Assembly (NCBI RefSeq): GCF_029919255.1
Contig: NZ_CP123991.1
Location: 1,047,110 to 1,111,109, forward strand
Direction of reading: 5' to 3'
DNA from: a cyanobacterium endosymbiont of Epithemia clementina EcSB
Lineage (GTDB): Bacteria; Cyanobacteriota; Cyanobacteriia; Cyanobacteriales; Microcystaceae
DNA: 64,000 bases
Below are positions 41,810 to 52,558 of the stretch, in pieces. The translations under genes were made by a program, and so were the position numbers. The notes beneath the pieces are model-generated. The model was not told where the DNA came from. It did not search any database and worked only from the letters and a program-made list of their open reading frames with translations. How positions within the stretch are numbered: position 1 is the stretch's first letter; each line of letters opens with the position of its first letter.

Positions 41810-42697
41810 TTAACGTTTAAGAAAGTTTAACTTTTCCTGTAGTTGTTGATTATCTTGTTTAAGGTTTTTGTATCTTTTTTCTAATCCTAAATATTGCTGT
41901 TCAATATAATCTCGGCTTTCTTCAGTGTCAGCTAAGCATTTTCGTAGATTAATCACAAATTCTTGATACTTCAAGATTCTTCTTTTCATCCAATAGGGAG
42001 TTTGATAAAGTGGGTGTTGATTTTGAATGTGATAGGATTCAGCCACAGATATTTTGATTTGACTAGATAATCCGCCCGAATAGTAAGAACTAATTAATCT
42101 AGGATAGTAACTCAATTTCACCGTCTCATTTTGTGTTAATTTGAGAAACCATTCATAGTCTGATGAAATTTTGTAATTTTCATTGAAAAATCCTATGGTT
42201 GAGAAGAAGAGATCAGCTTTTGCAAAACTTGCTTGATGAGGAAGACAGCCACAAACTAGTTCATCAAGGACATTTTCAGGTGTGGGAGGGTTTACACGAA
42301 TTAAACGTCCTGAAGGATAACGAACCTCTAAATCTCCATAAATAAAATCACTCGAAGGATTTTGCTTGATATAGTTAGCAAGATCAGTAATAACACCGTC
42401 ATCCACAAAATAATCATCAGCATTCAAAAAACAGATAAAATTTCCCGTTGAATATCTAATTCCTTTATTCATTGCTGAATAAATACCTGAATCAGTTTCA
42501 CTGACAAACTTAGTTATTCTGTCTAAATATTTTTCGATTATTTTAACTGTACAATCTTGCGATTTTCCGTCAATAATAATATATTCTAAATCTTGGTAAG
42601 ATTGATTAATTACACTTTGTATTGCTTTCTCTATAAATCTATCTGCATTTTTACAAACTGTAATAACCGAGAATTTTATTTTGTTTGTATCTAACAT
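41810..42697 (-). CDS. family-2 glycosyltransferase (GT-A fold)
   Basis: The 295-residue protein has FSVITVCKNADRFIEKAIQS at its start, EYIIIDGKSQDCTV, DSGIYSAMNKGIRYSTGNFI and the DxD-type FLNADDYF motif, then DYEWFLKLT near the acceptor site. A short coiled-coil tail (about 250-295) follows, as in its neighbours. It is the promoter-proximal gene of the reverse operon 42697-37988. The donor sugar cannot be read. Confidence 0.9.
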   Translation of the reverse strand: MLDTNKIKFSVITVCKNADRFIEKAIQSVINQSYQDLEYIIIDGKSQDCTVKIIEKYLDRITKFVSETDSGIYSAMNKGIRYSTGNFICFLNADDYFVDDGVITDLANYIKQNPSSDFIYGDLEVRYPSGRLIRVNPPTPENVLDELVCGCLPHQASFAKADLFFSTIGFFNENYKISSDYEWFLKLTQNETVKLSYYPRLISSYYSGGLSSQIKISVAESYHIQNQHPLYQTPYWMKRRILKYQEFVINLRKCLADTEESRDYIEQQYLGLEKRYKNLKQDNQQLQEKLNFLKR

Positions 42698-43888
42698 TAA
42701 TTAAATAGTAAAACTAGGTTTTCTAATATAATGCTCAAATATTTGTACATTTGTCAAGCCTACCTAAAAAACTTTTTTTAAAATAGGAGATTAGAAACTC
42801 TATATACAGACTTAATTGACTCTTAATTATATTATTAAGGGGTATTGATTGAGCTCTATAAATATTTCATAAGTCCTGTAATGATATCTTAACAAATAAC
42901 AACTTCCAAAAAATATTGAGATAATCTATAAAAATGACATCCTATTAAATAGATAGCAAAATAAAGTAAAAAATATCTTAACATCTCTTATATTATCAAG
43001 ATCAAGATTTAGTAGCACTAGTTAAACGGGGTTAAAAGAAAAAAAATTGAACAATGAAAGGTTGTTAACTCATAACTATGTTATCCTGACGAGTCAGTTA
43101 ACTTATCTGGACACCAGAACACAATTGAAAACAGCTCTAGATTGCTCTCAAAAGTTACTTTTAGATTTTAGAAATAAAAGAGACAGAAATAACCTTAAAA
43201 ATTAATTTTTAAAAATTAAAATATATAGAGATTAAGATATCTATAAATTAATTTATACTGTTTAGTTCAAGGAAAATAAAGTTATAATTTGGTGTTATCA
43301 AATTTAGATAGGCAGTAATTTTGTAGTCGAAAAACTCTTATAATAAAGATTGATAATACAAAGGATTAAGTGTTAATATTTAATAAATAACAATATAGAC
43401 ATATTAGGTTCATGAGACTTTACAAAAGATCTCAAGAACGAACCAGTTAGAAGAAAACTTCATAACATTTATTCAAAAAAATATGACTTACTCAGGACTA
43501 TTGAAATTAGCTTTTTTATGTAAAAAATATTTATTGTCCACGAATATCGTAGATATTTTCTAAATATACTGCAAAAATATAGTCTATTTTTACTTTAAAA
43601 AACTAAGTAATAATAGAGTTTTTTAGTAGTAAAATAAAGTTAATTAAAAGTAGATCTATATATTTAGAAAGTTAGTCAATTTTAAACGCAAAGTTTCTTG
43701 ACTTAGTATTTTACTAGTTCATTCAACAAAAAGCAAAAATTGACGCAAACAGTATTTACTGCTTTGACCAATGTAAAACACCTTCATCGGTAGTGTTATA
43801 TGTATGAAAATATTAAACTTTTTGGAAAACTACTATCGACATACTATACTATTGTTTGGCTTCAAAACGGCAGGAGTTTAGAGTCTCT
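42698..43888. other. 1.2-kb gene-free divergent intergenic region
   Basis: It lies between the divergent glycan operon and the symporter gene, so promoters for both should be here. I see no gene remnant. The sequence is AT-rich, without a long inverted repeat. Confidence 0.5.
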
Positions 43889-45361
43889 ATGAGTACAATC
43901 GATTGGGTCATTATTTTAATTTATGCAATAGTTGTACTCGGAATTGGAATTGCGGCAAGTCGCAAACAAAACAACACGGATGAATATTTCCGAGGATCAC
44001 GGCAACTACCTTGGTGGGCAGTTGGCCTGTCAATTGTTGCTACATCTTTTTCAGCAGCTTCACTTCTTGGGGGTCCTGGAGAAGGATATAATCATGGTTT
44101 TTTATATCTTCAACTTCAGTTAGGTGATTTGATTGGTTGCGGCCTAGTTATCTTTCTATTTCTACCATTTTTTGTTCGGCTTAATTTAACTACTGCCTAT
44201 GAATACCTTGAGAAACGTTTCGATGCAAAAACACGCTCTCTGGGTTCATTGTGTTTTCTCTTATTTGTCATCGCTCGGTTAGGAGGACTTTTATATGCTG
44301 CATCCCTAGTCGTTTCAATGGTTACGGGACTTTCACTGTATGTTTCAATATTACTCGTCGGCATTGTGTCTGTGGTCTACACTACAGCTGGCGGGATTAC
44401 GGCAGTTGTTTGGACTGACGTGCTTCAGTTTTTCATGATTTTTGTGGGTTTGGTCGTCGGAATTTGGGCGATTGTATCAAGTGTATCTGGTGGATTTGGA
44501 CAACTCTGGCGTGTCGCAGAAGAAGGAGGAAAACTGGTTGTAATTAACCTATCCTGGGAACCAAAATCAATCCGTTCCTTACCAACAGCTTTATGCGCTT
44601 ATGGAGTATTGGCCTTTGCTGTGGCAGGAACAAATCAACAATCTGTTCAACGTTATGTTTCGTGTGCTGATTTGACCTCGGCACGTAAGGCAATTTTGTT
44701 GGGATGGTTTTCCGGCTTTGTCGGTGTAGCCGCCACTCTCTTGCTCGGAGTTCTTTTGTTTGCGTTTTATTCCCTAAATACTGGACTACCTGATCATATC
44801 AAACCCGATGAAATTCTATCCTATTTTATTGTTAATCAAGTTCCAGCAGGTGCTTCAGGATTTTTAGTTGCAGCTGTCTTTGCGGCGGCCATGTCATCAA
44901 TTGATTCTGCGCTTCATTCTCTGGCTACTTGCATGACGGTTGACTTTTATCAGCGTTACTCCCCGTCAAAACCCAGCGAGTCTCAATCTTTGAAGGTAGC
45001 TCAGGGTTTGATCTTAATTTGGGGTATTCTTGGTATTCTTTTGGCGTTTTATGTTGCTTCAACAGGAGAATCTTTACTTCCATTTTTAATAAAGTATACC
45101 GCAATGTTTTTGGGGCCATTACTGGGAATTTTTCTTATGGGAGTTCTTTTTTCTCGTGTTAATGCAACAGGAGCATTTTACGGAACGATTGCTTCGGTTG
45201 CTCTTCTTGCGACTAGTTCAACCTTGAAATGGTTTAGCTTTCCAGGAATTTGGCAATCTGCGATTTCGGCTCCCCTTTCGGTTATGTTAGGTTTGTTGAT
45301 TTCTTCATTAGGTCAACGGCCGGCAAAACATTCTCTCAAAGGGCTTACTCTTTGGACTTAA
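43889..45361 (+). CDS. sodium/solute symporter (SSS family)
   Basis: The product (490 residues from ATG 43889) is an SSS/SLC5-type carrier with about 13 hydrophobic segments. Typical motifs are DEYFRGSRQLPWWAVGLSIV, ATSFSAASLLGGPGEGYNHG, VYTTAGGITAVVWTDVLQFF and VFAAAMSSIDSALHSLATCM. A TTG 33 bases upstream keeps the frame open, but the ATG fits homologues better. The substrate (sugar, amino acid, carboxylate or vitamin) cannot be deduced. By eye its codons seem less AT-biased than neighbouring genes, which could mean strong selection or later acquisition. Confidence 0.9.
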   Translation: MSTIDWVIILIYAIVVLGIGIAASRKQNNTDEYFRGSRQLPWWAVGLSIVATSFSAASLLGGPGEGYNHGFLYLQLQLGDLIGCGLVIFLFLPFFVRLNLTTAYEYLEKRFDAKTRSLGSLCFLLFVIARLGGLLYAASLVVSMVTGLSLYVSILLVGIVSVVYTTAGGITAVVWTDVLQFFMIFVGLVVGIWAIVSSVSGGFGQLWRVAEEGGKLVVINLSWEPKSIRSLPTALCAYGVLAFAVAGTNQQSVQRYVSCADLTSARKAILLGWFSGFVGVAATLLLGVLLFAFYSLNTGLPDHIKPDEILSYFIVNQVPAGASGFLVAAVFAAAMSSIDSALHSLATCMTVDFYQRYSPSKPSESQSLKVAQGLILIWGILGILLAFYVASTGESLLPFLIKYTAMFLGPLLGIFLMGVLFSRVNATGAFYGTIASVALLATSSTLKWFSFPGIWQSAISAPLSVMLGLLISSLGQRPAKHSLKGLTLWT

Positions 45362-45369
45362 TAAATAAT

Positions 45370-45400
45370 TACCCCGCTAATTTGTTAAATTAGCGGGGTA
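45370..45400. terminator. bidirectional terminator between the symporter gene and ftsH
   Basis: A 14-bp perfect stem (45370-45383 with 45387-45400, core ACCCCGCTAA) with a three-base loop is flanked by A and T runs. It sits between two convergent genes and can end both transcripts. Confidence 0.88.
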
Positions 45401-45436
45401 AAAAGATGAAATTGTTAAAATGTTAAACCATAGATG

Positions 45437-47287
45437 TTAAGCCAAAGCAGCCATTTTGATCTCATTACTGGTTAAAATGTTCTGTAGTTCTTCGGCATCG
45501 ACGGTTTCTTTCTCTACTAACATCTCAGCCAATTTATCAAGAATATGATGGTTATTTACTAGGACATCTTTAGCCCTTCTGTAAGCATTATCGACTAACT
45601 GGCGAACTTCTTCATCGATCGCGGCAGCCGTTTCATCAGAAAAGTCCCGATCAGAAGCGATGTCACGACCTAAGAAAACATTACCATTTTGTCGACCTAG
45701 AGCCACAGGGCCAAGGCGATCACTCATTCCAAAACGAGACACCATTTGACGGGCAACCCGCGCCACCTGTTGAAGGTCATTAGAAGCACCAGTAGTAACT
45801 TCTTCTTCTCCAAAGATGATCTCTTCTGCCACACGACCTCCTAAAGCGACGGCCATCTGGTTTTGGAGATACGAACGGGAATATAAGCCTGACTCCATAC
45901 GATCTTCACTAGGAGTGAACCAGGTCAACCCGCCAGCGCGACCACGAGGAATAATGCTAATTTTCTGTACGGGATCATAGTCAGGCATTAACGCCCCCAC
46001 TAAAGCATGACCGGCTTCATGATAAGCCACAAGGGTTTTACGTTTTTCACTCATTACACGGTTTTTCTTCTCAGGACCAGCCAAGACACGATCAATAGCA
46101 TCATTAACTTCATCCATAGAAATTTCTGTTAAATTCCGACGGGCAGCCAGAATGGCAGCTTCATTTAAAAGGTTAGACAGGTCAGCACCTGTAAACCCAG
46201 GACTACGACGAGCAATTTTATCGAGGTCAACGTCCTTAGATAAGGTCTTACCACGGGCGTGTACCTTGAGAATTTCTTTACGACCTGCGTAGTCAGGACG
46301 ATCAACCACGACCTGACGGTCAAAACGACCTGGACGTAATAAAGCCGCATCAAGAACGTCGGGACGGTTCGTAGCAGCAACTATGATAATCCCTGTATTG
46401 CCTTCAAAACCATCCATTTCGGTGAGTAATTGGTTGAGAGTTTGTTCCCGTTCATCGTTACCACCGCCTAAACCTGCACCTCGTTGACGACCAACGGCAT
46501 CAATTTCATCGATGAAGACAATACAGGGGGCGTTGGCTTTGGCTTGTTCAAAAAGATCTCGAACACGAGAAGCCCCGACACCAACAAACATTTCTACAAA
46601 TTCTGACCCAGAAATAGAAAAAAAAGGAACACCAGCTTCTCCAGCTACTGCCCTAGCTAAAAGAGTCTTACCGGTTCCGGGAGGTCCAACCAAAAGAACT
46701 CCTTTAGGAATTTTTGCCCCGATAGCAGTAAAGCGATCAGCATTTTTCAAGAAGTCCACGACTTCAGCTAATTCTAATTTAGCTTGTTCAATACCAGCTA
46801 CATCCCCAAAGGTAACTTGAGTTTGGGGTTCCATTAATACCCGCGCTTTAGACTTACCAAAATTCATCGCTTGAGAACCAGGTCCACTTTGGGCGCGACG
46901 GAGTAATAGGAAAAGTCCTACCAACAACAAAATAGGAAGGAATAGACTACTGGCTACCCGAAACCATAGTCCTTCATCACTTTGAGGTTGAACGGCAATA
47001 TCGACATTATTTCGGATCAAAATGTTAATTAAGTCAGGATCGTTTGGAAGGTTAACCAATAAAGGTGCACCACCATTGGGGTTAGGAACTCTTGCTTCAG
47101 TGCGATCAGCACTTAAAGTAACCCGTGTAATTTTATTATTTTCAACTTTCTTAATGAATTCACTGTAGGTGAGAGGTTCCCGACTTTGAGGTTGTTGATC
47201 AAAAAATGCAGAAGCTAAGGCCAATACCACTATTAACAATAGTGCGTATAGTCCAGCATTACGCCATTTTTTATTATTCTTCTTCAC
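45437..47287 (-). CDS. ftsH: ATP-dependent zinc metalloprotease FtsH (FtsH3-like)
   Basis: FtsH extracts and degrades membrane proteins. The 616-residue protein has two N-terminal transmembrane helices (about residues 12-27 and 108-127), Walker A GPPGTGKT, Walker [13 protein letters not shown], the second-region-of-homology arginines ([18 protein letters not shown]) and the zinc site HEAGH. Length and sequence most resemble the cyanobacterial FtsH3 type, which forms hetero-oligomers with FtsH1 or FtsH2. FtsH2/FtsH3 act in photosystem II repair in relatives; retention here fits the essential FtsH1/FtsH3 role instead. The paralogue assignment is from memory of family sequences. Confidence 0.95.
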   Translation of the reverse strand: MKKNNKKWRNAGLYALLLIVVLALASAFFDQQPQSREPLTYSEFIKKVENNKITRVTLSADRTEARVPNPNGGAPLLVNLPNDPDLINILIRNNVDIAVQPQSDEGLWFRVASSLFLPILLLVGLFLLLRRAQSGPGSQAMNFGKSKARVLMEPQTQVTFGDVAGIEQAKLELAEVVDFLKNADRFTAIGAKIPKGVLLVGPPGTGKTLLARAVAGEAGVPFFSISGSEFVEMFVGVGASRVRDLFEQAKANAPCIVFIDEIDAVGRQRGAGLGGGNDEREQTLNQLLTEMDGFEGNTGIIIVAATNRPDVLDAALLRPGRFDRQVVVDRPDYAGRKEILKVHARGKTLSKDVDLDKIARRSPGFTGADLSNLLNEAAILAARRNLTEISMDEVNDAIDRVLAGPEKKNRVMSEKRKTLVAYHEAGHALVGALMPDYDPVQKISIIPRGRAGGLTWFTPSEDRMESGLYSRSYLQNQMAVALGGRVAEEIIFGEEEVTTGASNDLQQVARVARQMVSRFGMSDRLGPVALGRQNGNVFLGRDIASDRDFSDETAAAIDEEVRQLVDNAYRRAKDVLVNNHHILDKLAEMLVEKETVDAEELQNILTSNEIKMAALA

Positions 47288-48948
47288 GCTGTAAGCCTCC
47301 TAGATGAGGGTAAGGGAATCGTTTATTTTTGAATGTACACCAAGGTATTATCTGAATAATACTGGTGGCAATGTTAGAAAACATTCCCGGAAGATAAACA
47401 TTTGTTAATTTATGTTAATCCTTTTCTGGAACAATTTCCTAATAGATCCTGTTTTGAGTCTAACTAAAAATCGAGTTCGAGTAGCCAATCACTGGTGGTA
47501 TCTACAGTTTTAACGTAGATTTTTTCAAATTTGTATCTCTTTGAAGGCTTTTTCTCGCTAATAGCTGCGAGCAATTTTTAGATCTATTAGCGAGAAAAAG
47601 CCTTTAAAGAAAAGCATTTAACTTAAATAAAAAAGATAATTTTAAGTTTTTTCGTTTATTTATAAATTGTATAGTTTTTGTCTATTAAGGAAATTTGAGC
47701 TAAATATTTATAAATTTAAACTCTATTAAAACAGATATATATAGCGTTAATTATTAGACATAAATACTAAGTAATTATTGCCATATATAAGTTTGTTTGA
47801 TTTCAGACTAAAATCATGCAGTTTTATTAGTTTTTCTTAAAATCAATTAAAAATGATAAACTTATTTTCTTATACTTTATTTTAGAAAGCTGATAGGTTA
47901 CCATGAATAATAATTTTTCTTAAAAAATATTATTCATGATTATTGTTTAAGTAGAAAAAATGTTTCAAAATATAGTGAGGACAGGAAATATAGATAGATA
48001 AGCTAACTTTATTAATTAATAATAAAAATATTTAATTCAGATGATAAAATTCAAGCTGAATATTACTTGTACAAAAAAAAATTAATGTTTAATATGACAT
48101 CAAAAATTGAACAATAACTTTAATTACCATATGTTAAAATGACAATTCTTTGTCCGGTAATAGAAAACTATCTCCTCCTATTTCCAATACTACTTCTACG
48201 TCTAAACTCTTACTAAGAGACATAAGAAAATATCCTTATAGGCGTAAAATTTCATAACTTTTTATTATTGAGCGCTTCTAAATAAAAAATAATTTTTCTC
48301 GCTTGCACTAACCTATTTTATTTACAAAATTTTTTCTAAAATATCTAATTAAAATTTCTAATTTTACCCCAAAAAAGCAGATTTTAGACTAAACATAAAA
48401 CCTATATTGAATTTGACTATAAGGTGACTAAAGCTGGTTGGTTACCTTTAAGATTAAATAAAAAAAGTTGCCTATATATTCTGTCCTTAAAATTGGTTAC
48501 TTAAATAGAGTGACCAATTTTAGAATGACTTGATATTTATCATCTATTTACAAGCAATTTTTTGTGTAAAACAATAGCTAAATTAAGTTAAGCATGGTCA
48601 AACTTTAAGACTAATTAATAGTTTTTTTGTTTTTTTATGTTTAAATAAACCTGTTTATTTAAGGGATTTAAATTTTTAATACTTAGTTACAAGAGTAATT
48701 AAGTATTAAAGATGAAAACTATAAGAAACTTTCTAAGTTAACCTCAACACTGAGGTAGACTCATAGAGTCTTTACAAAATCTAACCCGCTCATTGCGTAA
48801 TAAAACCCAAAACTGGGTATCTTGTTAGTACGACTTGATAAATTAGCAAATGGTTTAGATATCTTGATACTCTGTCCACAAAATTTCTGATTAAAGAAAT
48901 TATTTCGAATAATTTCTCTAATTTATCCTTAAAATTCTAGAGAATCCC
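47288..48948. other. 1.7-kb gene-free tract
   Basis: No intact gene. A minus-strand phrase at about 48140-48230 (MSLSKSLDVEVVLEIGGDSF...) is short and protein-like but unassigned. The only strong structure is the 47541-47607 inverted repeat. Confidence 0.45.
47541..47607. repeat. inverted repeat with 24-bp near-perfect arms
   Basis: Arms 47541-47564 and 47584-47607 pair with one mismatch (core GGCTTTTTCTCGCTAATAG) around a 19-base spacer. It lies about 250 bases upstream of ftsH and is not a terminator of any visible gene. Confidence 0.85.
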
Positions 48949-50895
48949 ATGAAATCCCCAACATTAACACCTTTCGGTTCTTGGAAATCTCCTATAACTG
49001 CGGATCTAATCGTCTCTGGAAGTATCGGACTAGGGGAAGTAACCTTCGATAATGAAGACATTTATTGGTTAGAATCAAGAGCAACAGAAGGGGGACGCAA
49101 TGTTCTCGTTAAACGTAGTGCTGATGGCCAAATCACAGATAAAACGCCTCAACCATTCAATGTGCAGACCCGTGTTCATGAATATGGGGGAGGAGCATTT
49201 TTGATTGTTGAAGGAACTATTTATTTCGTTAATTTTAAAGATCAACGCATCTATAAACAGTTACCCAATAGAGACCCTGAACCTCTAACCCCGGAAAATC
49301 GATGCCGCTATGCTGATTTTATCTTAGATTTTTCCAAAAATCGTTTAATTAGTGTGTGTGAAGATCACAGCAACCTAGGAATAGAACCAGAAAATACTTT
49401 AGTCAGCATCGACCTCAATACAGGTGAGGTTAATACCCTAGTTTCTGGACATGATTTTTATTCAAGTCCTCGTCTAAGTCATGATGGAACTAATCTTGCT
49501 TGGATTAGTTGGAATCATCCTAATTTACCCTGGGACCGAACAGAATTATGGTTAGCAGATTTGGATGAAAATGGTTCTTTAGGGCAGCCAATAAAGATTG
49601 CAGGAAGTTATGATGAGTCGATTTGTGAACCCCGATGGTCTTCCGACGGTCAATTATATTTTTCCAGTGATCGCATGGGATGGTGGAATCTATACCGCCA
49701 TACCCAAAAAGGGGAAGTTGTTCCCCTTTTTCCTCTGAATGGAGAATTTGCTTGTCCCCATTGGGTGTTTGGTCTATCTACTTATACGTTTATCTCGACA
49801 AACACCTTGGTTTGTACCTTCTGTCAAGAAGGACAGTGGAATTTAGCTACATTGGATACTGAAAAAAAACAGTTAACGCTTTTAGAAATTCCCTATACTG
49901 ATATTGCCTCGGTTCAAGCCAAAGACCATCAAGTTGTTTTCACTGGAGGATGTCCCACTAAACCCACAGCAATCGTTCATTTAAACCTAAAAACTGGCGA
50001 AACAACTATTCTAAAACAATCTAATGAGCTAGATATCGATGCCGGTCATCTGTCTACCCCTGAAATGATTGTTTTTCCCACCGAAAATGGTTTGACTTCT
50101 TATGCTTGGTACTATCCCCCCAACAATAAAGATCACATTTCTTTTAATGGAGAATTACCTCCCCTATTAGTCAAAAGTCATGGAGGGCCTACAGCCTGTG
50201 CATCTTCTAGTTTGAATTTACGGATCCAATATTGGACGAGTCGGGGATTTGGTTATCTCGACGTTAATTATGGAGGAAGTACGGGGTTTGGGCGGGAATA
50301 TCGTCAAAGGTTGGATGGTAAGTGGGGAATTGTGGATGTGGATGATTGTGTTAACGGGGCTAAATACTTAGCAGAACACGGATTGGTTGATGGTGATCGC
50401 CTAGCTATTTCTGGGGGAAGTGCTGGGGGATATACTACCCTTGCCGCGTTGACCTTTCGGAATACTTTTAAAGCTGGAGCAAGTTACTATGGGATCAGTG
50501 ATTTGGAAGCATTGGCTAAAGACACTCATAAATTCGAAAGTCGTTATTTAGACCGATTAATTGGAAAATATCCTGAAGAAAAAGCCATTTATCAAGAGCG
50601 GTCACCTATTTATTTTACCGAGAGTTTAAACTGTCCTGTTATTTTCTTTCAGGGATTAGAAGATAAGGTAGTTCCCCCCTCTCAAGCACAAATGATGGTA
50701 GATGCTATTAAAGAAAAAGGACTTCCGGTTGCTTATGTTCCCTTTGAAGAAGAACAACATGGATTTCGTCGCGGGGAAAATATTAAACGGGCTTTAGATG
50801 GAGAATTTTATTTTTACTCTCGAATTTTCGGCTTTGAACCTGCAGAAAAGTTAGAGCCAATCGAGATTACTAATCTAGTAGGATACCTAAGTTAA
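48949..50895 (+). CDS. S9-family (prolyl oligopeptidase / acylaminoacyl-peptidase-like) serine peptidase
   Basis: The 648-residue protein has an N-terminal beta-propeller (about residues 20-360, with repeats such as PRLSHDGTNLAWISWNHPNL and EPRWSSDGQLYFSSDRMGWW). A C-terminal alpha/beta hydrolase domain carries the nucleophile in ISGGSAGGYTTL, the Asp in FFQGLEDKVVPP and the His in EEEQHGFRRGEN. It should cleave short peptides in the cytoplasm. Length is normal and no damage is visible. No operon partner is evident. Confidence 0.93.
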   Translation: MKSPTLTPFGSWKSPITADLIVSGSIGLGEVTFDNEDIYWLESRATEGGRNVLVKRSADGQITDKTPQPFNVQTRVHEYGGGAFLIVEGTIYFVNFKDQRIYKQLPNRDPEPLTPENRCRYADFILDFSKNRLISVCEDHSNLGIEPENTLVSIDLNTGEVNTLVSGHDFYSSPRLSHDGTNLAWISWNHPNLPWDRTELWLADLDENGSLGQPIKIAGSYDESICEPRWSSDGQLYFSSDRMGWWNLYRHTQKGEVVPLFPLNGEFACPHWVFGLSTYTFISTNTLVCTFCQEGQWNLATLDTEKKQLTLLEIPYTDIASVQAKDHQVVFTGGCPTKPTAIVHLNLKTGETTILKQSNELDIDAGHLSTPEMIVFPTENGLTSYAWYYPPNNKDHISFNGELPPLLVKSHGGPTACASSSLNLRIQYWTSRGFGYLDVNYGGSTGFGREYRQRLDGKWGIVDVDDCVNGAKYLAEHGLVDGDRLAISGGSAGGYTTLAALTFRNTFKAGASYYGISDLEALAKDTHKFESRYLDRLIGKYPEEKAIYQERSPIYFTESLNCPVIFFQGLEDKVVPPSQAQMMVDAIKEKGLPVAYVPFEEEQHGFRRGENIKRALDGEFYFYSRIFGFEPAEKLEPIEITNLVGYLS

Positions 50896-51308
50896 AATCT
50901 TTGACTATGTTAAGAGTTTTTGTTAACGAAACCTTAAAATCAGAAGAGTTTAACCATTCTACTTACTGCTAAAATCGCTTGATAGAGGGATAAAGTCCTC
51001 CACGAGTAGAGAACTTTATCGCCCGAATTTAGATTATCCTACAATGATCATGAGACACGGGAAGGTTTAAGGATATTCACTAACTTTTTGGGACCCAACA
51101 AAACTAAAAGTTAGACACTTTAGAAGTGTCTAAGCATAGAATATTACCTCAAAATAATGAACATCTCTGACTATCACTTTTTGTCTATTCTCTCTCGGGA
51201 AATCCACTTAGAAAGACTCGGACCGAAGTTATAACCCGAGAAAAAGCTAGAAACTTAAGATCTATACTGATTTTGTCAAGAGAGTGGACTGTACCCCCTT
51301 TATAATTC
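50896..51308. other. convergent intergenic region with a hairpin
   Basis: A 10-bp perfect hairpin (51111-51120 with 51124-51133, loop TAG) lies between the convergent S9 peptidase and anti-sigma genes and may help terminate one of them. Nothing else is seen. Confidence 0.5.
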
Positions 51309-51773
51309 TCATTGAGGAGAGGGAGGAATGTCAACTACGGGACGATTTAACGCGATGGTTAATGGTTCTGCCTCTACATCAGCAAAATTACGAGACAGAG
51401 ATTGTTTTTCTAGGTAAAAATTATAAATAATTCCCATAACAACTGTTGCGATCACCACACCTCCCCATTGGATAAGTCGTTGGGTTTGGTTTTGACGATC
51501 AACTTTCTCGAAAACGCTTTCAGATAACCGTTGAGATGAAACCGGACTTGGGGGAAACGGAATAGTGGGAATCTCCCGTTGTAGACGAGAAAGCTGGATA
51601 TACAATTGATGAAACTGAGGATCTGTATCAAGTAGTTGCTGTACTTGACGACGTTCTTTGGCTGTTACCTCCCCATCTAAATAGGCACTTAACAACTCAA
51701 AACGCTCAAACTGATCCTTCATATCACCCGAATCGGCTGATTGCAAATGCTGTTGTTCAAAGTTAGACATCAT
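51309..51773 (-). CDS. anti-sigma factor for SigG (putative, single-pass membrane)
   Basis: From the ATG at 51773, preceded by GAGAGG, the protein has 154 residues. The N-terminal cytoplasmic part has FELLSAYLDGEVTAKERRQV, an RseA-like anti-sigma signature. A single transmembrane segment follows (GGVVIATVVMGIIYNFYL), then a short periplasmic tail. It has no HxxxCxxC zinc motif. It lies 131 bases downstream of the sigG-type gene, the normal arrangement. The open frame reaches back to 51875, but that N-terminus has no homologue pattern. It should hold SigG at the membrane until a stress signal releases it. Confidence 0.85.
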   Translation of the reverse strand: MMSNFEQQHLQSADSGDMKDQFERFELLSAYLDGEVTAKERRQVQQLLDTDPQFHQLYIQLSRLQREIPTIPFPPSPVSSQRLSESVFEKVDRQNQTQRLIQWGGVVIATVVMGIIYNFYLEKQSLSRNFADVEAEPLTIALNRPVVDIPPSPQ

Positions 51774-51904
51774 GATATACCTCTCCAAGGAGCGAAACCA
51801 AATTAGTTGGCTGCGGAGACGGATGCTAATGATAGCATTGTCATGACACCCCTCACAGATTGCCAAAAGGGACAATGGTGTAATAGTCTCGGCTCGTCTT
51901 TATT

Positions 51905-52558
51905 TTAGTCTATATATTGTTGGAGAACTGATTGTAATTTTGTTCTCGCTCTAGCAATACGAGACTTGACCGTCCCGAGGGAAACCCCTGTCATTTGGGC
52001 AATTTCTTCGTAGGCCATGCCTTCGATTTCTCGTAGGACAATAGTTATACGAAACGCTTCTGGTAAATCGGCTATCGCTACTTTTAGCCGGTCATAGAAC
52101 TCACGAGTTGCCAAGTCATCGTCAGGACTGGGGTAATCGGACACAATATCCCATTCAATCTCTCCGTCATCGACGCGTCGAGGAGCATCTAGGGAGATAG
52201 GATGACTAACCCGCTTACGTTTACGTAATTCGTCGTAAAATAAATTTGTGGCAATGCGACTCAACCAACCTCGAAATTTTACCGGTTCCTTCAGGCGTTT
52301 AATATTGCGATAAACCCTAATCCAAACTTCTTGGGCAAGATCTGCTCTATCTTGCCAATCAGGAGCAAGGTGATAGAGAATCCTATCTACATGAGACTGA
52401 TAACGACTTAATAGCTCTGAAAATGCTATCCGGTCCGGCTTAAATCCTTCTTGACAGCATAAAATTAGGTCGTAATTAGACAGTCGCTCTGGAGATAGCT
52501 TGAGGGAAGCTCGTTTCCCTTCTGCTGTTGACCAAGATGCTGGAATTGCTTGACTCAT
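51905..52558 (-). CDS. sigG: ECF (group 3) RNA polymerase sigma factor SigG
   Basis: The 217-residue product starting MSQAIPASWSTAEG has sigma region 2 (FSELLSRYQSHVDRILYHLA, DLAQEVWIRVYRNIKRL, FRGWLSRIATNLFYDELRKR) and region 4 (LPEAFRITIVLREIEGMAYE, EIAQMTGVSLGTVKSRIARA), with a linker between. The start at 52558 matches the conserved cyanobacterial N-terminus; the frame is open to 52588. SigG-type factors direct envelope-stress transcription together with the membrane anti-sigma factor encoded next. Retention of the module implies the envelope is still stress-monitored. Confidence 0.92.
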   Translation of the reverse strand: MSQAIPASWSTAEGKRASLKLSPERLSNYDLILCCQEGFKPDRIAFSELLSRYQSHVDRILYHLAPDWQDRADLAQEVWIRVYRNIKRLKEPVKFRGWLSRIATNLFYDELRKRKRVSHPISLDAPRRVDDGEIEWDIVSDYPSPDDDLATREFYDRLKVAIADLPEAFRITIVLREIEGMAYEEIAQMTGVSLGTVKSRIARARTKLQSVLQQYID

